From Symsagittifera roscoffensis (Eukaryota > Xenacoelomorpha > Acoela > Convolutidae), in NCBI RefSeq assembly GCF_963678635.1, contig NC_087066.1:55508312-55572311 (forward strand): a DNA stretch of 64,000 nt. The letters run 5' to 3'. Numbering within the stretch: the first letter of the stretch is position 1; every line of letters begins with the position of its first letter. The translations under genes were made by a program, and so were the position numbers. This document shows positions 1-9,864 of the stretch, in pieces. The notes below the pieces were generated by a model. The model had not been told where the DNA came from. It did not search any database and worked only from the letters and a program-made list of their open reading frames with translations.

Positions 1-183
1 TAAACAGTAAAATCGAAGAAATAAGAAGTACCGAGAAAAAAATTTTTTTTTCTGTTATTCAGATTTTTCAAGAGCTCGAATCTTGACTTGGAAGGGAAAG
101 CTTCCAGATCAAAATTGTTTGAACTAATCGTTAAAGCTACTGGTTGGAAGTTTGGTTCCAGTCCTTTAGGAGCTACGATGTAC

Positions 184-3100
184 CTTGTCGAGTGCTTGTT
201 GGTTCTCCTTCAAGTGGCCTTCGTAGATGTTCATTTCTGCGGTGAGTTCGTCCTTCTTGAACTTGTGGGCTGCTTTGATCTTTCGGAGAGTCTCTTTCTC
301 GCTCGCATCCACCAGCTTACGCAGATCGCGGTATGCTTCAGCTGCATCCTGGTAATAAAAAAAGCGTGGATAGTTAGATGTGCGTGCAATAAGCCGCTGT
401 AGCAATAAACATGTAGTAATAAGTCGAAGTATGAATGGACCGAAAAATGAGCAGATCGTATAATCCAGCCAAAATTGCGTCATTTAATTTGGAATATACT
501 TGAATTTTATATTCATGAAGTATTGTTACGCTTGTGATTAGCAAGTGTTATCAAATCGGAATGTAGAGTTTTTCGGGTTAACAACTAGTTTAACAAAATC
601 AGTTGAAGCATTTGTATCCTGGTTCATATTGAGTTCAAACTTATATGCGTTCCCCGCCAACTTTGCCTGGAGGTAACGAAAATGCCTGGTACGTCTAAGG
701 TCTTGGGTTGGAACCTGACCAGCACCTGTTTTTTTTTTTTTCAAACGGAAATTTTCTCTTTCAAATAAAATTGTCGGCCTTATGTTTGTCTGCTTATGTT
801 TTTGTCTTAATTGCCACATCTAAAAGTCGTTTACTGTTGCTGTAAAGTATTTTCCTTCGAGTGGCTCTTATTGTTCCAGCTTTTTAAAAGTCCGGTCGAA
901 TAGAAATTTGATGTTTACATTTGTTGTAATTGTATCAACTTCATTTGTCAAATTTTCGTTTTTTTTTTCAATTTCTTTTTTTTTGAACTTAATTGGTTTC
1001 GGTTTTTTTATATCGAAATACTGGCCGCCTTTTGCGTTTTTTGAGTTTGGAAAAAATTTTGTGTGCGTGTGCGTGTTCTGAGGGAAAGAGGACTTAAACT
1101 TTTTTTTATAAATTTGAATTTTTTCGTCTTGATAGGTTTCTGCTCAGGTATTTCCGGCGTTGTTAACTTATGAACAACAAGACAGCTGCGATACTGAATT
1201 TTAAGAAAAATCAAGTTTAAATAATGCGTGGGTACTAGTTACTACAGGGCAATTTCAGGGGGCGACTTGAAACTTTTAAAAGTTTTTTTCTACAAAATCA
1301 GTTCTTTTTTCGGCTCAGCTGGTGTTTCCGCTTCGTAAGTTTTGTTCAGTTGCTAATTTGAATTTCAAACTTCTTGATTAGCATGTTTCCTCAGAATTCC
1401 TGTTTGATAGAAATAGTTTTCATGAAAATGTTTGGGATTGGGTTTTATTATTATTTTTTTTTAATTGCTTTGGAAAATTTTATAACTTTTTGCAAAACCT
1501 TTTTACTGATTTTCGAAAAAGGAGTGTCGATTGAAACAGGGCCTTCACCTTCGTGTGTCTGCTTACTCCTCTGGTCCCTTTTTGCTTTATCCTTTTGTCT
1601 ACAGACTTCGAAAAAGTCTGTGAGTAATATTAGACCGATTTTTTTGAAAAAATATCGTTTTCTCAAAAACTAACCCACTTAAGCTGAGATTTTGATTTCA
1701 ATGAATACAACGGATTTCAAAGCTCACCTCCATTAGCAACTGCGCCTATACGTTTTAACTCATAATTTTATGGTCCTCGGAATAGTGAAATCTTTCATTC
1801 TTTTAACTGTTTTTTGAGTCTTTGATTTTTCTCGAACTACCCTGCCAAACCTGGGTTTTTGGGTTCAATCAGAATTAAAGGTTGGGCGAATTTTTTCTGC
1901 ATAAATTGCTTTGCCCATTTTTTTAAAAACAAAGCTATGATTTCGGAAATGTCAACTTTATGATATGTTGACTGTTTTTTTTGGACTTGTCTCGATAACT
2001 AACCTCTTATTCTCACTCTTCTCACTTATTTCAGTAGTGAAACAGCTTAAGGTTGTGGGCAGTCTAATTTTTGAAAGTACGCATTTCGTCACGCATCACT
2101 ATAAATGAATTCAATTAAAATCAAATACATGCCTCCAGCTTTAGCTGGTCCCTAGGTGTCTTTCATTTTGGTTCAGTTAGTTTTTTTCAACGTTCTTAAT
2201 TTCCTATTTTTTTTTATGATTGTGTTGTATCTTAAGTGGTGCGAAGCTTCTCTTCGCCTCTGTGTAATTACTTGTTCATGTTGGCTGTTTTACGTAGTAG
2301 CGGGTGTCTGGCAAATAAGACGACAGCTATTAGCCCGAGTTAGAGTTGCAACTGAGCTAGAGTTTTTTTGCAACTCAGCTAGAGTTTTTCAACATAAACA
2401 AGGATAGCCGGTTGCTGTGTGCAAATAGTACAGAACGTTCTGACCACAGTGTGAAAAACCTAAAAAAAAACGTTCATTTTTAAATTTAGTTTTCTCTTTT
2501 GTTCATGATGTGATGGAAGGATCTGAACAAAAGCATAGAATATCGGCATTTCCGATAGTCTTATTAAATAGGCATACTGAACAACATTTTTCTTCAAAAA
2601 ATGACTAAAAAAATGTTGAAAAATTTGGGGCTCTAAATTTAAAAAAAGAAGCGCGCGCGGGAAAAATATTTTAATTTTTTGATCTTTGACCAACCAACTC
2701 TTAAAAATTTCGTGTGCACAAAAATTCAAAGCACGCGCGGAAACTTTTTTTCTAAATTTTTGGTTTAAATTGTCTTAAAAATTGATTTATCGATAAATTT
2801 AATTGTCCTTAAAAGTGTTTCAGAAAAGTTTCGGTCGACAGAAAACTTTTGACAATAATTTCGAAAATCCACCTTCTCGGTAAATTTCTTAATCCGCTAC
2901 TGTGGAAAACCTTTGCAGATTAAATCAATTAGTCATCGTTAGCAAATGCAGATAGTCGGTTACTCTGATTATCAATTGGTGCCAAGTTTATTAAAGAGTT
3001 TCTTTAAATTAAAAAAAATAGCTAAAAAATGTATTGACGCTGCAAAGTAAAAAGATACCTTTTCGGTCTTTTTGAGTTTCTCGTCTAGGTCTTTGTTGAC

Positions 3101-6053
3101 TTTGTTGATCTTTGCCATCCTCTCCCGCACAGACTTGGGGTACTTGACCTCCAACTCCTCCTTCATGTTCTTCAGGTCCTTCATCAGGTCCCGGATGTTG
3201 TCACCCCTGCAGGATCTGAAAAACGACAACTCTGAGTTCCTTAGACAGAAAAAAATAGTTCGGATAGGAGGTATAGTTCACTTTAATATGTTGGAAACTG
3301 TTGAAACAGACATAAAAAAAAGATCAACCGGCCACCTTTGAACGATTTTGACATTCAATGACAAATAACAAAAAATGGAACAGTCAAATTCAATTAAAAA
3401 GATCAATTGACCTATCTCAGACAATTTTTCAGACAGAAATATGCTTCAAGGTCGCCTAAAATTTTCAAAAATCGATTGCGAATTTAAGGCTCTGAGACGC
3501 TTGGAAATCATAAATTTTGCATCGACTTTCACGGAAGTTCGAAAATGCTTTCAGTCACAACTGGAATTGAAAGACTTGATTGAACGCGCAGATTAAAAAG
3601 GTTGTTGATTTTTGCCCTGGTTGAGGGGCTCGACTTATGTTTCGACCCATTCGACTAAAAATGGCTATGTTTCAACCGACTAGACCGAAGGAAAATTGTG
3701 TTATACTGTGTGCGGTGGAAGCCAACTATGTTTCGACCGACTCGACCCAAGTTGGCTATGTTTCGACCGACTCGACCCAAGTTGGCTATGTTTCGACCGA
3801 CTCGACCCAAGTTGGCTATGTTTCGACCGACTCGACCCAAGTTGGCTATGTTTCGACCGACTCGACCCAAGTTGGCTATGTTTCGACCGACTCGACCCAA
3901 GTTGGCTATGTTTCGACCGACTCGACCCAAGTTGGCTATGTTTCGACCGACTCGACCCAAGTTGGCTATGTTTCGACCGACTCGACCCAAGTTGGCTATG
4001 TTTCGACCGACTCGACCCAAGTTGGCTATGTTTCGACCGACTCGACCCAAGTTGGCTATGTTTCGACCGACTCGACCCAAGTTGGCTATGTTTCGACCGA
4101 CTCGACCCAAGTTGGCTATGTTTCGACCGACTCGACCCAAGTTGGCTATGTTTCGACCGACTCGACCCAAGTTGGCTATGTTTCGACCGAATCGACCCAA
4201 GTTGGCTATGTTTCGACCGACTCGACCCAAGTTGGCTATGTTTCGACCGACTCGACCCAAGTTGGCTATGTTTCGACCGACTCGACTCAAGTTGGCTATG
4301 TTTCGACGGACTCGACCCAAGTTGGCTATGTTTCGACCGACTCGACCGAACGAGAATGTGTTCGACGCAAGCCAGCTATGTTTGGACCGACTCGACCAAA
4401 TTGGCGATGTTTCAGTCGAAACATCGGCAATTTGGTAAAATCTGTCGAAACAGGTGGCTTGGGTCGAACTCATTTTTGTTCGCTCGAGTCGGTCGCAACA
4501 TTGCCACTTTGAGTCGAATCGGTCAAAACATAGTTGACTTCACTGGAACACAGTCGAACAAATTTTTCCTTTGGTCGAAACGTAGCCAATTTGGGTCCAG
4601 TCGGCTGAAACATGGCCATTTTTAATCGAGTCGGTCAAAATATTGCCATTTTTGGTCGAGTCTCTCGAAACATAAGTCGAATACCTCAATCCGGGCAAAA
4701 ATCAACAACCCATTTAATCTGTGCGTTCAACCAATTCTTTCGATTCCAGTTTTGACTGAAACCATTTTTGAAATCCGGGGAAATCGATGCAGAAATTATG
4801 AGTTCTAGGGACAACAAAACATCTATGAAATTCAGTTCGCCACCAACGTACCTAAGCTTGGTATGGACATGTTCCCATCTAATTAATTCAATCCGTACTT
4901 CTTTGCAACAAACAATTATCAACCAGGAAACGAAAAATCTTTCTATGGGTATTTTTGCAAGACGACTAAAAACAGGACCATAAAAAAAATCTTTTCGGTC
5001 CAAAAAACGTATGCTCCCCTCCGGTTTCATAAAATCATAAATCCCTACCTGTATGTGAGCAAAGTTTTAGTTCCGTTTCGAGTTGATAAAATTACCGGAC
5101 ACTCAAAGTTCCAACAGTTTCAATCTTAACATTGATCTTACTAAACTTGACCAATTTTCAATTACTGGAATAGATGCTTGATGATTTATAGATAAAATGA
5201 ACGTGAAGCCTTTAAATCGTTTCAATTAAAATTTGGCTCGCATCTATTAAAGTCAATATTACTTCAACCTAACCAAAAGCTGTAGCCCCGCCACCAGTAG
5301 CGTTTTTAGGGGGGGGGGGGGTAGGCGAACGCCTCTCCTCAAGGATTCGACCCCCTGCCGACCCAAAAGGTCCCCCTTTGTACTATTATGAGGTATCCAT
5401 TTTGTCTGACTGAAAATTTTATGAAGACTCCTTTGGCGCCAATAATATATACTACATTTGCGGGTAGAGCGCGCTCAGCAAAAAAAAAACAGTTTTTTTT
5501 TTGGCCAAAACTTTCCAAAAAGTGCCTAAAACCGCCTTTTTTGGCCTATTTGTTAAAAATTTGACTGCGGCGCAGAGAATTTGGTCAAAATAAAGTCTTT
5601 ATGAGGATTTGGGAGAGCTCAGAAAATCAATTTGATCGACCTAAAAAAGTTCGACAAAACTTTCGATTTTTTTGAAAAAGTCGCTCCCCCTCGAGAAATT
5701 CCTAGATCCGCGCCTGCCCACTACACTGATTTTCGTCAAATCTGGGGGGCTATAATTTACTGGGATGGCTGTAATGTGATAAGCAGCTTAAAAATCTTAC
5801 AATTTAACTTCCAAATAATGGCCGCTGCAAATTTTACTGACTTACATATCAATAAAAACGCGACTACACAAACTTACCTACAGACGAGTTGACCCGTGAT
5901 CACACAATGTATTGTGGTTTCCTTCTTCCCGCAATTGGAACATTTCCGAAGTGACTCCGAGTAATCCTCGCCCGATTTAGACGCCGTCGTGTCAGCTTCG
6001 CTCCTCGTGTCCTGCTGTCCGTACTCGGCTTTCGTCTGTTCGTTGCGACTCAT
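184..6053 (-). CDS. TRIM-like B-box zinc finger / coiled-coil protein, 5' part of gene
   Basis: Three exons join in frame on the minus strand. Exon 1 is 5878-6053 (ATG at 6051-6053, donor GTAAGT, 176 nt). Exon 2 is 3059-3215 (acceptor TTTTTCAG, donor GTATCT, 157 nt). Exon 3 is about 184-348 (acceptor ATTACCAG, 165 nt, possible donor GTACAT). Exon 1 and the start of exon 2 encode a cysteine-rich knuckle of the type C-x2-C-x7-HC-x7-C-x2-C (KCSNCGKK...LVCRSC), like a B-box zinc finger. The last cysteine pair is split by the intron, which supports the splice. Exons 2 and 3 encode about 105 residues of charged, heptad-like helix, as in the coiled coil that follows B-boxes in TRIM proteins. No RING domain is seen. 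If exon 3 does not splice at 184, the frame stops at 166 and the protein would be only about 170 residues. A continuation left of the window is equally possible. The family call is inference from domain order. Confidence 0.65.
349..3058 (-). other. intron 2 of the TRIM-like gene
   Basis: AT-rich intron bounded by a donor GTATCT at its right end and an acceptor ATTACCAG at its left. I see only homopolymer T/A runs and short chance open frames in it, with no recognisable protein, RNA gene or repeat family. Confidence 0.55.
3505..4805. mobile_element. fold-back element with long inverted arms and internal 30-bp repeats
   Basis: The left arm (about 3505-3750) is matched by the reverse complement of the right arm (about 4490-4805). 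Landmarks include GGTTGTTGATTTTTGCCC at 3600-3617, perfectly inverted at 4693-4710. Outside that, the pair TTGAACGCRCAGATTAAA and a TTTCAGTCAMAACTGGAAT block also match, so the inverted repeat is at least 200 bp per arm. The middle is made of units like TATGTTTCGACCGACTCGAC. On the left these are expanded into a uniform array; on the right they are diverged and in the opposite orientation. Long inverted repeats built from short tandem units resemble the fold-back (FB/TU-type) class of DNA elements. No transposase is present. It lies in intron 1 of the TRIM-like gene. Confidence 0.7.
3721..4350. repeat. 30-bp minisatellite, about 21 copies
   Basis: A head-to-tail array of the unit GTTGGCTATGTTTCGACCGA + CTCGACCCAA. 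Most units are identical; single changes are seen near 4191, 4287 and 4308. The first unit (3721) and the last (4350) are slightly different and grade into the diverged flanks. The period is a multiple of three and lacks stops, so all three plus frames and one minus frame stay open across it. These frames are by-products of the repeat, not genes. The homogeneity points to recent expansion by slippage or unequal exchange. Confidence 0.97.
5280..5730. repeat. dispersed repeat fragment with poly(G) tract
   Basis: The stretch starts with a G homopolymer at about 5310-5323 and ends with a short block (about 5685-5718: CTCGAGAAATTCCTAGATCC and neighbours). That block recurs with few changes at about 52135-52170 (CTCGAGGAAATCCTAGATCC). 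I read it as part of a moderately repeated sequence family in this genome. No coding capacity is evident. Confidence 0.45.
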
Positions 6054-6542
6054 TCTTGGTGTTAAAAGTGTGTTGTAAGTTGAATCTGTATGATAGTCTC
6101 TCAGATACTGTATTTAAACTTTGTCTTCAAAAATTACTCGACTTTTTATCAAAGAGAGCACGTATAAAATTAACTGTAATTCAATGCTCAAACAACGAAT
6201 GTTTTTTAACATAATTACAGCTATGTATCTTGTTAAAAGTTTAATTTTTCTTTTTGAATGATATCACATAAGTGATTAGAATAAAAACGTTTTTGAAAAG
6301 GTAGCTTTGGAAATAAGTTCTGAAGAATTTTACCCAAATTTAAATGCGACAATCACAGCCCAAAAACACGAACAACTCGAACAAAATCAATTGTTTTTTT
6401 TTTCAGGAAAGATTGAACAACAAGAGCAAAGGTAGATTTGTACAATCCTGTAGTCTTAATTTACCAAGCGTACAAATTTGATGCTAAAATGATCAATTCA
6501 TTAACTTTCTAAGTTCAAATCCTATACACTTGGAAATCCCTG
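6054..6542 (-). promoter_or_regulatory. 5' flank of the TRIM-like gene
   Basis: This is the region immediately upstream of the ATG at 6051-6053, which sits in the context AAGAATGA. It must contain the 5' UTR and probably the promoter. No TATA box or initiator can be singled out in the AT-rich sequence. Confidence 0.3.
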
Positions 6543-6806
6543 TCAGAGGTTTTAACTTTATGTTTCGACCGGCGCAACCAAAATCTTTTATGTTTCGACC
6601 AAGTTCTGTGCCATGAATATTTCGACCAAGTTCGACAACGCAAGTTTCAGCTCGACCGTTTCGACCAAGGTTAAATATGTATCAACCCAGTTCGACTTTA
6701 AGTTTCGACTCAGTTCGACAAAGCGCCCTGCGCGACTAGGGATTTGTGGTCGCACCATGACATTTGGTTCAACCACTTTGGTCAAAAAACAAAGTCGAAA
6801 CCTCAA
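6543..6806. mobile_element. short inverted-repeat element (MITE-like), TTCGAC-rich family
   Basis: The left end GAGGTTTTAACTTTATGTTT (about 6546) is matched by the reverse complement of the right end (about 6781-6804, GAGGTTTCGACTTTGTTTTT). The interior is full of TTTCGACC and AGTTCGAC words. A stretch from about 6706 to 6804 recurs at 9122-9235 with moderate divergence. It is about 265 bp long, with no coding capacity. It shares the TATGTTTCGACC core with the fold-back element at 3505-4805. Confidence 0.6.
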
Positions 6807-7656
6807 GCCGTTGTATCTAATCTCTCAGTCGCAACAGACATTGCGTTTTAAAACCCCCTTTGCTCTACTAATTAAACAGGCCGCTACAAATTTGCCTAGT
6901 ATTCCAACGAAACTACCTCTAGCGGCGGGTAGCTTGCTAGCAAATCAAATACTTTCACCGATCAACTCGTCTTTCTGAGCACTGTATGCAGCGCAAAATT
7001 TTTTGCGTGGAATCATAGATTTTTTGCGTGGGATCATGATATTTTATTTGTCTGTGTTACACTAATAATGATAGTTATAGACCAGATGGATATTTATGAT
7101 TGTATGGATAGATGCAAATGAGATTATGGAACATGTTTGACCAGATGCAATTTGGGTATGAAGATTTACACTTAGTTCTCTCAACATGATCTTATTGATT
7201 ATCTGACTGTTGTAATCAACGGATTGATTTTCCCACGCTAAACGTCTGTCATTGTTTCGGGTAGTTAGTTCTTCAAGTCTGTCCTAAAGCTTTTTGCTGT
7301 GTTGCCTAGCTTTTTTTGCACCAGCTGTCTGGACTTAAGGGTTCTAATAATCTTCTTTCCTGCCTCTCTTGAGAACATGGTTGTTTGCAATTTTTGGTTT
7401 TTAGTTATGAAAAATTAAACAATGTTTAAATCAGAACCATTATAACTTTTGCATCCGCCTTACTTAGTTAAAAGTTCCAATTCTTGGCTCGCAAAAAGAT
7501 TGGGAGCTTATCGTTTTTTTTTCAAGGCAAGAGAATTTAATCAGTCCATTCAATTAGCGAAATTTTTTTAAAAACTTCGGACTGAAATGTTAAAGACAAA
7601 AATCCGTGGTTCGAATCCGACCGGGATCTTCCTTCTTTGTAAACGGAAAATTCACT
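6807..7656. other. intergenic region without recognised gene
   Basis: No coding gene is supported here. The only notable word is at about 7600-7625, GTGGTTCGAATCCGACCGGG. It matches a tRNA B-box and T-arm (GGTTCGAATCC), but no A-box or cloverleaf is present upstream. It is best read as a tRNA or SINE remnant. Confidence 0.4.
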
Positions 7657-8592
7657 CATCCAATCCCAGATTTATCCATCCTACTACTCACCAATTTAGT
7701 AATATATCCTGCCATCCATCCATCGAGTCAGCAATCGTGCCAGCCATTCACTCAGCTTTTCATTGAACTGTTCTTCAGCTGTCCTCTCAATTAACTGTAA
7801 TTTCAATCATCCGCCCGCCCTGCAGGTAACCCATTTACACCATCCCTCCTGCCACTCATTCTTTCCACCATCTATCCGGTCATTCACCTAGCCATCTATC
7901 CGTCTATCTAGGCAACGATCTATTCATCCATTCAGCCAGATACCAATCTATCCATTCATCATTTAATTCAGCCATCCACCCATGCATCCATGTATTGAGA
8001 CCTCTATCAATTTTTACATCCATCCAGTCATCTATTCAGCAATGCATTCATCCAAAATCTTTTTACAATCCAGCCATCTATTCATCATTCAATCCAACCA
8101 TCTATCCATCGATCCATCAATACATCAGACAAATTTCTGCTCAGCTAAACAGTCATCCATCCAGTCATTTATTGAACCATCCGTCCATCTGTTTACCCCT
8201 CCTTTTGTTCCTCCATATATACCGCAATCCATCAATCCCACCATACATTAATCCAATATTTTATCCGTCCATCAATCCGGTCATCCATTCTAGAATTTAT
8301 CTGTCTAGGTGTTCGACCATCCATCAATCCAATCAGCCACGCATCCATCTATCATCGATTCACCCAACTATCCATCACTGACGTGAAACATTCCGCCATC
8401 TATACTTGTAGCCAGCTATATATCCACCATCAAGCATTCAATCGTACAATCCGGCCGTCCATTCACCCATCCTTCTGTTACGACAACCAACAAGCTTTTT
8501 TTTCTATCCATCGAAGCATTTTATTTGGCAACCAGCCAGTCATCCAGCAATCCCGCCAGCCAGCCCGTAGCCATTCATCCAGCCATGTACCT
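7657..8592. repeat. degenerate ATCC/CCAT tetranucleotide tract
   Basis: Almost 940 bp of imperfect ATCC repeats (CATCCATC, CCATTCATC, CAGCCATC and similar), strongly biased against G on the plus strand. It generates long open frames rich in Pro, Ser, His and Ile in all three plus frames; these are artefacts. The high divergence between units suggests an old microsatellite. Confidence 0.9.
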
Positions 8593-8727
8593 TTTCCGAA
8601 GAAAACCTTTGTGCAAGATAATTCTGTACCGCGTTAGCCCCATGATGAAGACCGACATTGACAAGTCGAACTTCGCATAGAGAAAAGGAAAATCCACAGG
8701 AGAAGCCTTCCTGGCTCATGAATTCCT

Positions 8728-8840
8728 ATTGGGGTTGGAAATCAAATTGACTAACAAAAATAGGTGCTGGCATTGATATATATCAATGCCAGCCAGCACC
8801 TATTCTTGTTAGTCAATTAGATTTTCAGCCCCAAGAGGAT
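8728..8840. repeat. near-perfect inverted repeat (about 50-bp arms)
   Basis: Bases from about 8728 to 8778 are followed by their reverse complement at about 8781-8835, centred on ATATATAT at 8780. The block TAGGTGCTGG reappears inverted as CCAGCACCTA, and TTGGGG...AATC as GATT...CCCCAA. The left arm is part of the reverse-transcriptase fragment, so this is a head-to-head duplication of coding DNA rather than a transposon end. Confidence 0.85.
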
Positions 8841-9116
8841 TTTTTTTAGCCAAGACGTCTTCTTTACATATGTGGAAAGCAATTGATATCATAGATAGGC
8901 ATCGACTAAGATAACATCTCAGAAAAGTACTGATACAGACAGACACACATGCATTAATAAAATGCCCTTGAAATAATTATATCTACAAAGTGATCGCGAA
9001 AAACAATGCGGAGAAAAATTCAAGAAAAACATGGTTGAATCGCAAAATGATGGTTTATCAGCTAAGCGTTTTAGATTGTATTTAAGTAAAGCTTTGAAAA
9101 ACATAAAGCCCTCTAA

Positions 9117-9240
9117 GTGTGACTCAGTTCGATTTTATGTTTCGACTCAGTTTGACTATAGGCCCTGCGCGACTATGGAATTTTGATCGCACAACGACAT
9201 ATGGTTCGACCACTTTTGTCAAAACATAAAGTCAAAACCC
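9117..9240. mobile_element. MITE-like fragment related to 6543-6806
   Basis: It contains TTTTATGTTTCGACTCAGTT, CCCTGCGCGACTA and a right end GTCAAAACATAAAGTCAAAA. All correspond in order to parts of the element at 6543-6806. It is shorter and lacks the left third of that copy. Confidence 0.55.
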
Positions 9241-9633
9241 TATATATTCTAAACGACAAAACTTATAGATTCTAACTGACAACCAGAGCATAATATCAAA
9301 ACAGCTGGTACTGGATTAGTCCTTCGTGGTCACAACTTCAGTGAAAAGTCAGTGTTAGACAATCCAAGTCACCGATTATATGCAGATGATGCTCAATTCA
9401 TCTTCAATGACAGATCAGAGGCAGACACAGAAGTTGAGAGCTATACGAAGAAGTTTTTTTTCGATAAAAACTAAGCATCATTCTTGATGAGGGAGAAGAA
9501 ATCAGTTAGCGAACCTCGCTATGTCGAAAGACAAAAATACAAGGGCTGCCGATTTTTTGAAGACTCACAATAACAATTTTGCGACCCCAAACTTCCAACC
9601 TTGGCTTACGAGAGCTCTGAAATGAAGATAAGG

Positions 9634-9833
9634 NNNNNNNNNNNNNNNNNNNNNNNNNNNNNNNNNNNNNNNNNNNNNNNNNNNNNNNNNNNNNNNNNNN
9701 NNNNNNNNNNNNNNNNNNNNNNNNNNNNNNNNNNNNNNNNNNNNNNNNNNNNNNNNNNNNNNNNNNNNNNNNNNNNNNNNNNNNNNNNNNNNNNNNNNNN
9801 NNNNNNNNNNNNNNNNNNNNNNNNNNNNNNNNN
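9634..9833. other. assembly gap, 200 N
   Basis: Exactly 200 undetermined bases, a length often used as a placeholder, so the true size is unknown. Open frames that cross it have no meaning. Confidence 0.99.
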
Positions 9834-9864
9834 CCTTGCCACAACTGAAAAATTTAAAATAACC

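Larger units (their letters stand above)
8640..9630 (+). pseudogene. decayed non-LTR reverse transcriptase fragment
   Basis: Translated pieces match the order of motifs in LINE reverse transcriptases. At about 8661-8740 a frame reads SNFA*RKGKSTGEAFLAHEF, resembling the FRKGRST segment. At about 9370-9450 another reads HRLYADDAQFIFND, containing the YADD catalytic box. The fragment has an in-frame stop and is interrupted by an inverted self-copy (8728-8840) and by a MITE-like piece (9117-9240). It runs up to the assembly gap, so its 3' part is unknown. It is a dead copy. Confidence 0.6.

Noticed and set aside
3721-4350. CRISPR-like array of 30-bp repeats
   Set aside because: The units are contiguous with no spacers, and the context is an animal genome.
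3637-4625. Long open frames of about 250-310 codons in all three plus frames and one minus frame
   Set aside because: They are produced by a 30-bp repeat without stop codons. No frame has a coding signature outside the array.
7595-7630. Possible tRNA gene (B-box GGTTCGAATCC)
   Set aside because: No A-box or D-arm upstream; at most a remnant.
7606-8637. Pro/Ser/His/Ile-rich open frames
   Set aside because: They come from a degenerate ATCC microsatellite and occur in several frames at once.
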